Of a DNA stretch of 48,745 nt, positions 41,681 through 48,745 are shown piece after piece. The DNA is from JAIBJN01 sp963802795. GTDB lineage: Bacteria; Actinomycetota; Thermoleophilia; Gaiellales; Gaiellaceae. Where the stretch lies: positions 1-48,745 of the forward strand of contig CAWDJV010000001.1 of the NCBI GenBank assembly GCA_963802795.1, given 5' to 3'. The notes under the pieces were generated by a model. The model worked only from the letters and a program-made list of their open reading frames with translations. It was not told the origin of the DNA and ran no database searches. Positions within the stretch are counted from its first letter, which is position 1. The number at the start of each line of letters is the position of its first letter. A program made the translations under genes and the position numbers.

Positions 41681-42736
41681 ACCCCCGGGTCGAGCTCCTG
41701 CGCGGCGAGCTCGACGCCCTGGGCGCAGCCACGTTCCTCGTCACGAATCCTGTCGACGTCCGCTACCTCACGGGCTTCTCGAGCTCGAACGCCGCGATCC
41801 TGGTCGGCCGCGACCGCCTCGTGCTGGCGACGGACGGCCGCTACATCGAGGCGGCGAAAGCGCTCGGCGGCCTCGAGGTCGTCCAGGCCGACCGCGACAT
41901 CTTCGGATTCCTGGGCCCGCAGCTCGGCGAGCTCGCCGAGGCTCCGGTCGCGTTCGACGCCGACATCGTCACCGTGGCCGCGCACGGCCTCCTCTCGCAG
42001 AACGGCACGCGCCTCCTCCCGACCACGGGCGTCATGCCCGGGCTGCGCGCGGTCAAGACGGACGACGAGCTCGCGGCGATTCGCCGCGCGGCGCGCGTCA
42101 CGACGAACGCCTTCGAGCAACTGGCCGCAGCAGCCTGTCGTCGGGCGGACGGAGGCCGACGTCGCCTGGTGGATGGAGCAGGTGCTGCACGCGGAGGGCG
42201 CGGACGAGACCGCCTTCCGGGTCATCGTGGCCGCCGGTCCCAACGCTGCCCTGCCGCACCACACCCCCGGCTCCCGCGAGATCGGGCGGGGGGAGACGGT
42301 GCTCGTCGACGCGGGCGCGATCGTCGACGGCTACTGCAGCGACTGCACGCGAACCTTCGCCACCGGCCCGCTCCCGGACGATCTTCGCAGTGCCTATGCG
42401 CTCTGCCGCTCGGTTCAGGAGCAGACGCTGGCCGCTGTCCGCGCCGGCGCCGCGGCCGCCGACCTCGACGCGTTCGCCCGGACGGAGATCGAGCAGTCCG
42501 GCCTCGCTCCGGTCCTGCACGGGCTCGGCCACGGCGTCGGGCTCGACGTCCACGAGCGGCCGGTGCTGCGCCCCACTTCGACGGACACGCTCCTCGCCGG
42601 AAACGTCGTCACGGTCGAGCCGGGCGTCTACCTGGCGGGGCGGGGCGGAGTCCGCATCGAGGACCTCGTCGTCGTGGGCGAGGGCTCCCCCGAGGTCCTG
42701 ACGGGCTTCACGAAGGACCTGCTGACCCTCGACTAG
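41677..42736 (+). pseudogene. Xaa-Pro-aminopeptidase-type M24 peptidase, one frameshift
   Basis: GTG 41677 opens a creatinase-like N-terminal domain (ATFLVTNPVDVRYLTGFSSS, NAAILVGRDRLVLATDGRY). Near 42125 the frame shifts by one base; the second part holds the M24 metal site: VLVDAGAIVDGYCSDCTRTF (two Asp), LHGLGHGVGLDVHERP (His), TVEPGVYLAGRGGVRIED (two Glu). Restoring the frame gives EADVAWWMEQVLHAEGADET at the junction. All ligands are intact, so an assembly error is at least as likely as a real mutation. In bacteria this gene commonly lies between aroQ and efp. Confidence 0.85.
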
Positions 42737-42740
42737 TCCG

Positions 42741-42796
42741 GTGCCCCGTCAGGCAATGCGGCGATCGCTTCAGGGCAGCATCACCTGACGGGGCAC
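42741..42796. terminator. Long hairpin between peptidase gene and efp
   Basis: GTGCCCCGTCAGG and CCTGACGGGGCAC form a perfect 13-base stem with a 30-base loop. It begins five bases after the peptidase stop and ends one base before the efp -10 box, so it can end one transcript and also occupies the efp -35 region. Confidence 0.6.
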
Positions 42797-42802
42797 TAGG
42801 AT
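42797..42802 (+). promoter_or_regulatory. -10 box of a probable leaderless promoter (efp)
   Basis: TAGGAT, seven bases before GTG 42810. It contains the ATG at 42801, which argues against that ATG as the start. Confidence 0.5.
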
Positions 42803-42809
42803 GCCCTCC

Positions 42810-43376
42810 GTGGCGGAGACGGTCTCCACCAACCAGTTCAAGAACGGAATGCACGTCGCGGTCGACGGGCAGGTGTGGCGCATCGTCGGGTTCCAGCACG
42901 TCAAGCCGGGCAAGGGAGGGGCGTTCGTTCGGACGAGGCTGAAGAGCCTCGAGACCGGCGCCGTCGTCGACCGGACGTTCCGCGCGGGCGAGAAGATGCC
43001 GCGCGTCCGCACGGAGACGAAGAACGTCCAGTACCTCTACGACTCCGGGGACGAGGTCGTCTTCATGGACGAGGGAACGTACGAGCAGATCACTCTTCCC
43101 CATGCCGAGGTGAGCGACGAGCTCGAGTTCCTCCAGCCCTCGAGCAGCGTGCAGCTCCTGACGGTGGACGGCCGCCCGGCCGGGATCCAGCTCCCCGTCT
43201 CGGTCGAGCTCGCCGTGACCGCGACGGAGCCGGGCGTGCGCGGCGACACGGTCTCCAACGTGACGAAGCCGGCGACGCTCGAGACCGGGGCGGTCGTCCA
43301 GGTGCCGCTCTTCGTCAACGTCGGCGACCGGGTGAAGGTCGACACGCGCGAGCGCCGCTACATCTCCCGCGCGTAG
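42810..43376 (+). CDS. efp: Translation elongation factor P
   Basis: EF-P relieves ribosomes stalled at polyproline. The 188 residues form three OB-like domains: N-terminal with the loop HVKPGKGGAFVRTRLKSLET (Lys35 at the tip reaches the peptidyl-transferase centre), the middle domain from MPRVRTETKNVQYLYDSGDE, and the C-terminal EPGVRGDTVSNVTKPATLET with a final RERRYISRA. The start is set at GTG 42810, giving VAETVSTNQFKNG, which fits the family N-terminus; ATG 42801 overlaps the -10 box. No EF-P-modifying enzyme gene is adjacent. The carboxyltransferase-BCCP gene begins seven bases on. Confidence 0.94.
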   Translation: MAETVSTNQFKNGMHVAVDGQVWRIVGFQHVKPGKGGAFVRTRLKSLETGAVVDRTFRAGEKMPRVRTETKNVQYLYDSGDEVVFMDEGTYEQITLPHAEVSDELEFLQPSSSVQLLTVDGRPAGIQLPVSVELAVTATEPGVRGDTVSNVTKPATLETGAVVQVPLFVNVGDRVKVDTRERRYISRA

Positions 43377-43383
43377 TGGTGCA

Positions 43384-45207
43384 GTGCCGCAGCTCGTAGA
43401 CACGACGATCCGGCTCCTGTCCCAGGAGCCGCTCGCCGAACGGGTCTCCGCGGCCCGTCTGTACGAGCTGGCCGGAGAGCTGGACGCGGCTGGCTTCGCC
43501 TGCCTCGAGGTCTCCGGCGGCGGTTGCTTCGACAGCGCCGTCCGACGCGGCGTCGAGAGCCCCTGGGAGCGCATCCGGGCGATCAAGGCCCGCTGCTCGA
43601 CACCTCTCGGGATGGCGCTCCGAGGCCGGTTCCTCGTCGGCTCGCGGCCCGTCTCGAGAGACCTCGTCCGCCGTTTCGTGGCGAGCGCCGCGGGGAGCGG
43701 GATCGACGTCTTCCGCCTCCACGATCCGCTCAACGACCTCGGCAACCTGAACGAAGCCGCCGGCGCCATTCGCGAGGCCGGCAAAGAGCTCTCCGTGGGC
43801 CTCGTCCACAGCCCGGGGCCGAACGGAGAGACCGACCTGCTGCTCGAGCGCGCCCACCACCTCGCCGAGCTCGGCGCCTCGCGCGTGCTCATCCACGACC
43901 CGGCGAGCTCGCTCGACCCTTCCAAGGCGCGCGAGCTCGTCGAACGGGTGGCGGAGGCGAGCGGCCTCCCGGTGGGGCTCCACTGCCAGGGCGCCGGAGG
44001 AGTGGGCCTGGCGGCGGCGATCGAGGCCGCGCGGGCGGGCGCCGAGCGAATCGCCTGCGCCCTCTATCCGATCGCGCTCTCGCTCCACCGGGTCTCGGGA
44101 GAAGCGCTGACCCAGTCGCTCGCCGGAATCGGTCTCGACACGGGAGTCGACCTCGAGCGGCTGTGGCGGGGCTCGGAGCTCGTGGACGAGGCGCTCGGCG
44201 ACGAGCCGGTGCCGCCGCTCACCCCCCGTGTCGCCGTTCGCGCCGCCGAGCACACGCTTCCGGCGGGGCTGGTGGCCGAGCTCGACGCACGGCTGCGCGA
44301 GCAGGACTCCTCGGACCGCCTCGACGAGGTCCTCGACGAGTTGACGACGATACGCCGTGAGTGCGGTTGGCCGCCTCTCGCGCCGCCGATCGGCCAGGTG
44401 CTGGGCTCGCAGGCCCTTCTCCACGTCCTCTCGGCCCAACGCTGGCGCTTCGTCGTCGATGAGGTGCGCGACCTCGTGGAGGGACGCTACGGGTCCCCGC
44501 CGGAGGAGATCGACCCGACGGTGAAGCGTGCGGTGGAGCTCCTGGGCGAGGGGCTCGAGCCGGTGGACGAGGCTCCGGACGCGCTCGACGAGCTTCGCGA
44601 GGATGCGAAGGGCCTCGCCTCGAGCGAGGAGGAGCTCCTGCTGCTCGCCCTCTACGGCGAGGACGCCGAGCCGCTCCTACGCTCGGTGCGGTCGCGGGGG
44701 AGACGGGACGAGTCGGAAACGGGCGCGCTGGCGCCGAGCGAGGCGGAGCGGCTGCGGGAGATCATCCGGGTCGTGCAGGAGTCGGGCATCGGCGAGGTGA
44801 CGATCGAGGAGGGCGAGCTGCGGGTGACCGTCCGGCGGAGCGACGAGCGCGACGAGGCGGCGGCGATCGTGCCGATCGTTCCGGTTCCCACCGCTCCAGT
44901 GCACGAGGAGCCGTCGGGGATGCCCGAGCCGCCGTCGAACGACTTCATCCGGATCGAATCGCCGATGGTCGGCACGTTCTACCGCGCGTCCCAGCCCGGG
45001 GCCGACCCGTTCGTCCAGGAGGGCGACACGGTGGAGCCGGGGCAGACACTCTGCATCCTCGAGGCGATGAAGCTCATGAACGAGGTGAAGGCCGAGGCCG
45101 AGGGCGTCGTCCGGCGGATCTGCGTCGAGAACGCGCAGGCGGTCGAGTACGGGGAGCTCCTCTTCGAGCTCGAGCCGCTCAACGGGCGGCCGCTCGACGC
45201 GCTCTAG
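43384..45207 (+). CDS. Fusion of a degenerate PycB/OadA-type carboxyltransferase domain with biotin carboxyl carrier protein
   Basis: The 607-residue protein joins a DRE-TIM-barrel carboxyltransferase domain (1-270) with a helical PYC-like region (270-445) and a complete AccB: the N-terminal AERLREIIRVVQESGIGEVT, a Pro/Val-rich linker and the biotinyl domain with EAMKLMNEV (biotin on Lys563). Of the four metal ligands of the carboxyltransferase family, Asp is L11 (DTTIRL for DTTLRD), carbamyl-Lys is H171 (LIHDPASSL for IKDMAGLL), the second His is Q202 (LHCQG for HTHxT), and only H200 remains. The BCCP part should work with AccC; the first domain is probably not a metal-dependent carboxyltransferase. 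GTG start, operon with efp and accC. Confidence 0.85.
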   Translation: MPQLVDTTIRLLSQEPLAERVSAARLYELAGELDAAGFACLEVSGGGCFDSAVRRGVESPWERIRAIKARCSTPLGMALRGRFLVGSRPVSRDLVRRFVASAAGSGIDVFRLHDPLNDLGNLNEAAGAIREAGKELSVGLVHSPGPNGETDLLLERAHHLAELGASRVLIHDPASSLDPSKARELVERVAEASGLPVGLHCQGAGGVGLAAAIEAARAGAERIACALYPIALSLHRVSGEALTQSLAGIGLDTGVDLERLWRGSELVDEALGDEPVPPLTPRVAVRAAEHTLPAGLVAELDARLREQDSSDRLDEVLDELTTIRRECGWPPLAPPIGQVLGSQALLHVLSAQRWRFVVDEVRDLVEGRYGSPPEEIDPTVKRAVELLGEGLEPVDEAPDALDELREDAKGLASSEEELLLLALYGEDAEPLLRSVRSRGRRDESETGALAPSEAERLREIIRVVQESGIGEVTIEEGELRVTVRRSDERDEAAAIVPIVPVPTAPVHEEPSGMPEPPSNDFIRIESPMVGTFYRASQPGADPFVQEGDTVEPGQTLCILEAMKLMNEVKAEAEGVVRRICVENAQAVEYGELLFELEPLNGRPLDAL

Positions 45208-45233
45208 TGGCGAGCCCGACAGCCCTCATTCTC

Positions 45234-45307
45234 TTGGGGCACCCCGGCCCACCACCCGCTTTCGAGCGTACAGCCGAAAGGCGCACCGGTGGTGCGCGGA
45301 GAGTGCC
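45234..45307 (+). repeat. Dispersed repeat, copy C (between BCCP fusion and accC)
   Basis: The first 34 bases equal copy B. The following stem is GCGCACC-GGT-GGTGCGC, a different sequence from copy B that keeps perfect pairing. Preceding it, CTTTCG and CGAAAG also pair. The repeat takes up most of the 139 bases before accC. Confidence 0.7.
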
Positions 45308-45346
45308 TGAAGGCGCGCAGACTGTGACAACACACGCGCGGCGCCG

Positions 45347-46711
45347 GTGTTCCGCCGCGTCCTGATCGCGAACCGCGGCGAGGTCGCCGTCCGCGTTGTT
45401 CGCGCCTGCCACGAGCTCGGAGTCGAGGCAGTCGGCGTCTACTCGACCGCCGATCGCGACTCGCTGCACGTGAGCCTCGCGGACCACGCCGTCCACATCG
45501 GCCCACCTTCGCCGGCCGAGAGCTACCTCAACATCCCGTCGCTCGTCGCCGCCGCCGCGACGACGGGCTGCGAGGCGGTCCATCCCGGCTGGGGGTTTCT
45601 CGCCGAGAACGCCGACTTCGCGGCCGCGTGCGAGGACAACGATCTCGTTTTCGTGGGCCCGAGGCCCGACTCGATCCGGGTGATGGGCGACAAGCTCCGC
45701 GCGAAGAAGGCGGCCGCGGAGGCGGGAGTGCCCGTCGTCCCGGGCTCCGACGGGGCCGCATCGCTCGAACAGGCGGCCGCCTTCGCGGGCGAGGCGGGCT
45801 TCCCGCTCCTCCTCAAGGCGACGGCCGGCGGGGGCGGCCGGGGGATGCGCCTCGTCGCGACGCCGGCGGAGCTCGAGCGGGCTTTCGCGACCGCTGCGGC
45901 CGAGGCTCAGGCCGCCTTCTCGGACGGGTCGCTCTACGTGGAGCGCGCGATCGTCGGGGCCCGTCACGTCGAGATCCAGGTGCTCGGCGACGGCGAGGGG
46001 GAGGTGCTGACGCTCGGCGAGCGCGACTGCTCGATCCAGCGGCGTCACCAGAAGCTCGTCGAGGAGAGCCCCTCGCCGGCGGTCTCTCCCGACCTCCGCT
46101 CCGAGCTGGAGGAAGCGGCGCGGCGCGGCGCCGAGTCCCTCCGCTACCGCGGCGCCGGCACGATGGAGTTCCTCCTCGACGCGGACGGGCGCTTCTACTT
46201 CATCGAGATGAACACGCGGCTCCAGGTCGAGCACCCGGTGACCGAGCTGGTCACCGGGATCGACCTCGCGCAGGGCCAGCTCCGGGTGGCGGCCGGAGAT
46301 GGTCTCCCGGGGACCGGCAGCGCGGACCTGCGGGGCCACGCGATCGAGCTCCGGATCAACGCCGAGGACCCGGCCCGCGACTTCCTCCCGGCGCCGGGCA
46401 CGGTGACCCGCTTCCGGCCGCCGCTCGGCCCGGGCGTGCGCGTCGACACGCACGTCGTGGACGGCTACGTCATCCCGCCGTACTACGACTCGCTGGTCGC
46501 GAAGGTGATCGTCTGGGCGGAAGACCGGCCCGGCGCGCTCGGCCGGGCGCGGCGCGCGCTGACAGAATTCGAGCTCGAAGGAGTCCCGACGACGCGCGAG
46601 CTGGCCATCGACATCGTGGAGAGCGACGAGTTCCGGAGCGGTCGCTACACGACCGCCTTTCTCACCGAGATGGGCGCCGCCCTGCCTTCGCTCGCGGTCG
46701 GGCCGCCGTGA
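45347..46711 (+). CDS. accC: Biotin carboxylase
   Basis: AccC carboxylates biotin with ATP and bicarbonate. The 454 residues show all ATP-grasp features: VLIANRGEVAVRVVRACHEL, HPGWGFLAENADFAAACED, the P-loop LLLKATAGGGGRGMRLV, RHVEIQVLGDGEGEVLTLGE, the catalytic ERDCSIQRRHQKLVEESPS and FIEMNTRLQVEHPVTELVTG. The start is GTG 45347. Together with the BCCP domain it forms the biotin half of acetyl-CoA (or a related) carboxylase; the carboxyltransferase subunit must come from elsewhere if the fused domain is inactive. Confidence 0.95.
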   Translation: MFRRVLIANRGEVAVRVVRACHELGVEAVGVYSTADRDSLHVSLADHAVHIGPPSPAESYLNIPSLVAAAATTGCEAVHPGWGFLAENADFAAACEDNDLVFVGPRPDSIRVMGDKLRAKKAAAEAGVPVVPGSDGAASLEQAAAFAGEAGFPLLLKATAGGGGRGMRLVATPAELERAFATAAAEAQAAFSDGSLYVERAIVGARHVEIQVLGDGEGEVLTLGERDCSIQRRHQKLVEESPSPAVSPDLRSELEEAARRGAESLRYRGAGTMEFLLDADGRFYFIEMNTRLQVEHPVTELVTGIDLAQGQLRVAAGDGLPGTGSADLRGHAIELRINAEDPARDFLPAPGTVTRFRPPLGPGVRVDTHVVDGYVIPPYYDSLVAKVIVWAEDRPGALGRARRALTEFELEGVPTTRELAIDIVESDEFRSGRYTTAFLTEMGAALPSLAVGPP

Positions 46712-47088
46712 CCGGCCGCCGCGCCGCACGGCGCACCGCGCTGGAGCTCCTCTACCAGTGGGACCTCACCCACCAGGAGCTCGCGAGCCTCCACGAAGGT
46801 GAGGCCGACCCGTTCGCACTCGAGCTGGCCGAGGGAGTTATCGCGCGGGCGCCGGAGCTCGACGAGCGCATCACCGAGGCCGCGGACGAATGGCGTGCGG
46901 ATCGGCTGGGCGTGGTCGAGCGAAACGTCATCCGCATCGGCCTCTTCGAGATCGATCGCGGCGAGGTGCCGGTCGAGGTGGCGCTCGACGAGGCAGTCTC
47001 GCTCGCCAAGCGCTACGCGAGCGAGGATGCGGGCAGGCTCGTCAACGGCATCCTGGGCCGGATCGTCAGCGAGGAGGCGCGCAGGTGA
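46708..47088 (+). CDS. nusB: Transcription antitermination factor NusB
   Basis: NusB binds NusE (S10) and boxA RNA in rRNA antitermination. The 126-residue all-helical protein has RRAARRTALELLYQWDLTHQ at the N-terminus and VERNVIRIGLFEIDRGEVPV with ALDEAVSLAKRYASEDAGRL VNGILG at the C-terminus, the standard NusB signatures. GTG start overlaps the accC stop (GTGA); its own stop overlaps the next GTG in the same way. Confidence 0.93.
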   Translation: MTGRRAARRTALELLYQWDLTHQELASLHEGEADPFALELAEGVIARAPELDERITEAADEWRADRLGVVERNVIRIGLFEIDRGEVPVEVALDEAVSLAKRYASEDAGRLVNGILGRIVSEEARR

Positions 47089-47279
47089 GCGAGCGCGAGC
47101 CCGACCCGGTCGCGCGGCTCCAGGAGCTGCTCGAAAAGGTCGAGGCGGCGCGAGCCGAGCTCGAGCGGAGCGAAGACCCGGAGCGCGCGGTCGAGGTGCT
47201 CCAGCAGCTCGCCGAGCTCGCCAAGGAGGTGCAGGGCGAGGTGGAACTGGCGCGCAGGGACGCCGATGCATCGACCTGA
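47085..47279 (+). CDS. Small coiled-coil protein in the xseB position
   Basis: A 64-residue, strongly helical, charged protein (DPVARLQELLEKVEAARAEL, then ERAVEVLQQLAELAKEVQGE). It lies between nusB and ispA, where exonuclease VII small subunit genes (xseB) commonly lie, and its length fits, but the XseB core (FEExLxxLExIVxxLE.G) is not convincing. No xseA is in the window. It overlaps both neighbours (GTGA at its start; 14 bases with ispA). Confidence 0.55.
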   Translation: MSEREPDPVARLQELLEKVEAARAELERSEDPERAVEVLQQLAELAKEVQGEVELARRDADAST

Positions 47280-48105
47280 AGCCCTGCGCCGCCTCGCCGA
47301 GGACTTCCTCGCCGGGCTTCCCTTCGCCGCAGAGCTCGGCAAGCTCGAGGAGGCGCTCCGCTACTCGCTCCTCGGAGGGGGAAAGCGGATCCGGCCCGTG
47401 CTCTGCCTGGCGACCGGCGAGGCGCTCGAGCGAGAGCCACATCAGCTCCTGCCCGCGGCGTGCTCGCTCGAGCTCGTCCACACCTTCAGCCTCGTCCACG
47501 ACGACCTGCCGGCCCTCGACGACGACGACCTCCGCCGCGGGCAGCCGAGCGCGCACGTTCGCTTCGGAGAGGACGTTGCGATCCTCGCGGGCGACGCGCT
47601 CCTCGCCGAGGCGTTCCGCCTCGCGCTCCGCTACCCGTCGCCGGACGTCGCCCGGGAGCTCGCGGACGCGACGCTCGGGATGATCGGCGGGCAGTACCTC
47701 GACGTCACCACCGACGGCGAGCTCGACGCTGCGGGGCTGAAGGCGCTCCACCGCCTGAAGACCGGGCGCCTCCTGCGCGCGAGCGTGACGACGGCGACCG
47801 CCGCCGCCGGCCTCGGCGAGGGGGCCCGGAAGCCCTGGCTGGCGTTCGGCGACGAGATCGGCCTGCTCTTCCAGATCGTCGACGACATCCTCGACGCGAC
47901 GGGCACGGCGCAGGAGCTCGGCAAGACGCCGGGCAAGGACGAAGCGGCCGGGAAGGTCACCTACGTCTCGCTGTACGGGCTCGAGCGCGCCCGGGCACTG
48001 GCCGACGACGCGCGCGTACGCGTCCACGAGCGGCTCGCGGACCTGCCCGGGGACACGAGCGTGCTGGCGACGCTCGTCGAGACGATCCGCGACCGCTCTT
48101 CGTAA
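47266..48105 (+). CDS. ispA: Polyprenyl (farnesyl/geranylgeranyl) diphosphate synthase
   Basis: A trans-isoprenyl diphosphate synthase of 279 residues. The first aspartate-rich motif is LVHDDLPALDDDDLRRGQPS (DDxxxxD bacterial farnesyl type), preceded by LLGGGKRIRPVLCLATGEAL; the second is FQIVDDILDATGTAQELGK. The chain-length region before the first motif (LELVHTFSLVHDD) does not settle C15 versus C20. It supplies precursors for quinones, carotenoids and undecaprenyl phosphate. The ATG lies 14 bases inside the coiled-coil gene. Confidence 0.92.
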   Translation: MHRPEALRRLAEDFLAGLPFAAELGKLEEALRYSLLGGGKRIRPVLCLATGEALEREPHQLLPAACSLELVHTFSLVHDDLPALDDDDLRRGQPSAHVRFGEDVAILAGDALLAEAFRLALRYPSPDVARELADATLGMIGGQYLDVTTDGELDAAGLKALHRLKTGRLLRASVTTATAAAGLGEGARKPWLAFGDEIGLLFQIVDDILDATGTAQELGKTPGKDEAAGKVTYVSLYGLERARALADDARVRVHERLADLPGDTSVLATLVETIRDRSS

Positions 48106-48745
48106 GTGCTCCACCGCGCCGGCCCCGACGGCACCGTGGCGATCGGCCAGCCCGCACACGCGTGGGTCTCGGGACAGCTCGCGCGCGCCTGGGAGGAGCA
48201 GTTCGAGCCGCACGAGGAGGTCTGCCTGGCCGCCGAGCAGCACGACATCGGCTGGACGGAATGGGAGCGCGCTCCGGAGCTCGACCCGGACACGGGCCTG
48301 CCCTACACGTTCTCGGCGCTGGCGCCTGTGCGACGCCTCGAGCTCTGGTCCGGCGCCGCCGCGGCGCTCGTGCCGCAGTCCCGCTACGCGGCGCTCCTCG
48401 TCTCGCTGCACGGGACCCTCCTCGTCGAGCGTTTCCCGCCGCAAGGCGACGAGGCGCTTCGGTTCGCGGTCGAGACGTTCGTGGAGCGCGAGCGCGCCTT
48501 CCAGGCCGGCCTCCTCGAGTCGCTCGGGCGCGACCCCCGCTACCGCCCGCATGCGGACGACGACGTCGTCGCGCAGAACCGCGAGCTCGTCTTCGCCTGG
48601 GACGGCCTCTCGCTTGCCCTCCTCCACGGCGTGACCGGCGAGAGAAAGGCGGCCGGGCACGTCCTCACGTCCGACAACGGCGACCCAACGCGCGTCACCG
48701 TCTCACCGTGGCCGTTCCGGAACGAGGCGGTCACCGTCGTGTGTG
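48106..48745 (+). CDS. DUF3891-family protein, 3' truncated by the window
   Basis: GTG 48106 begins directly after the ispA stop and the frame stays open to the edge (213 codons seen). The protein reads VAIGQPAHAWVSGQLARAWE, EEVCLAAEQHDIGWTEWERA, YAALLVSLHGTLLVERF and AFAWDGLSLALL-like segments (FAWDGLSLALLHGVTGE), all characteristic of DUF3891. The histidines in HAW, EQHDIGW and SLHG could bind a metal in an HD-like helical fold; this is inference. Function unknown. It is probably the last gene of the efp-ispA operon or the start of the next segment. Confidence 0.85.
   Translation, partial: MLHRAGPDGTVAIGQPAHAWVSGQLARAWEEQFEPHEEVCLAAEQHDIGWTEWERAPELDPDTGLPYTFSALAPVRRLELWSGAAAALVPQSRYAALLVSLHGTLLVERFPPQGDEALRFAVETFVERERAFQAGLLESLGRDPRYRPHADDDVVAQNRELVFAWDGLSLALLHGVTGERKAAGHVLTSDNGDPTRVTVSPWPFRNEAVTVVC

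Overview
The window is very GC-rich chromosomal DNA from an actinobacterium. The gene set and order (efp, accB, accC, nusB, ispA; mltG followed by aro genes; an AlaRS/RuvX/MltG block), frequent GTG/TTG starts and F420-type oxidoreductases fit a deep-branching actinobacterium of the Thermoleophilia type (Gaiellales or Solirubrobacterales relatives). This placement is an inference from gene content, not a phylogeny.

Layout. 0-10.4 kb is accessory and partly decayed. It holds the C-terminus of a LuxR-type regulator, a cNMP-domain thioredoxin-reductase-like flavoprotein with a frameshifted UBP zinc-finger partner, a SnoaL-like protein with an F420-reductase-like protein, a frameshifted LtrA, several tRNA 3'-end remnants, and a 4.6 kb segment bounded by direct repeats of the tRNA-Glu 3' end. 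That segment carries a ClpC/ClpB-like unfoldase plus AI-2E and MMPL transporter fragments. 10.4-19 kb holds tRNA-Glu(CTC), tRNA-Gln(CTG), a PPOX protein, a ZIP transporter, small membrane and PRC-barrel proteins, an HD protein and a heterodimeric ABC exporter. 19-25.6 kb is a histidine-utilisation cluster (ftcD, PPOX, membrane protein, hutH, hutU, hutI). 25.6-34 kb holds two small membrane proteins, a cupin, an MBL hydrolase, hisS-aspS, an RlpA-like protein, mnmA with an unusual leader, and a DUF948 / RsbW-like / SigB-family operon. 34-48.7 kb is a dense housekeeping block: alaS, ruvX, mltG, aroE, aroC, aroKB fusion, aroQ, an X-Pro-type peptidase, efp, a carboxyltransferase-BCCP fusion, accC, nusB, a small coiled-coil protein, ispA and a DUF3891 protein running off the end.

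How the genes work together. HutH, HutU, HutI and FtcD turn histidine into glutamate with transfer of the formimino group to tetrahydrofolate. AroB, AroQ, AroE, AroK and AroC supply five of the seven steps to chorismate. AccC and the BCCP domain form the biotin half of an acyl-CoA or pyruvate carboxylase. Genes inside operons overlap by 1-43 bases (often ATGA/GTGA), which suggests translational coupling. The first genes of many operons instead have a TANNNT box 6-9 bases before the start codon and no Shine-Dalgarno, the signature of leaderless transcripts.

The most notable observations are: a carboxyltransferase domain fused to BCCP that has lost three of four metal ligands; the consistent leaderless-promoter pattern; a 164-base near-perfect palindrome between the sigma-factor operon and alaS; a three-copy dispersed repeat with covarying hairpins, one copy of which encodes the C-terminus of HisRS; a cysteine-containing 17-codon leader ORF and hairpin array before mnmA; and an IscU-like but ligand-less N-terminus on MnmA.
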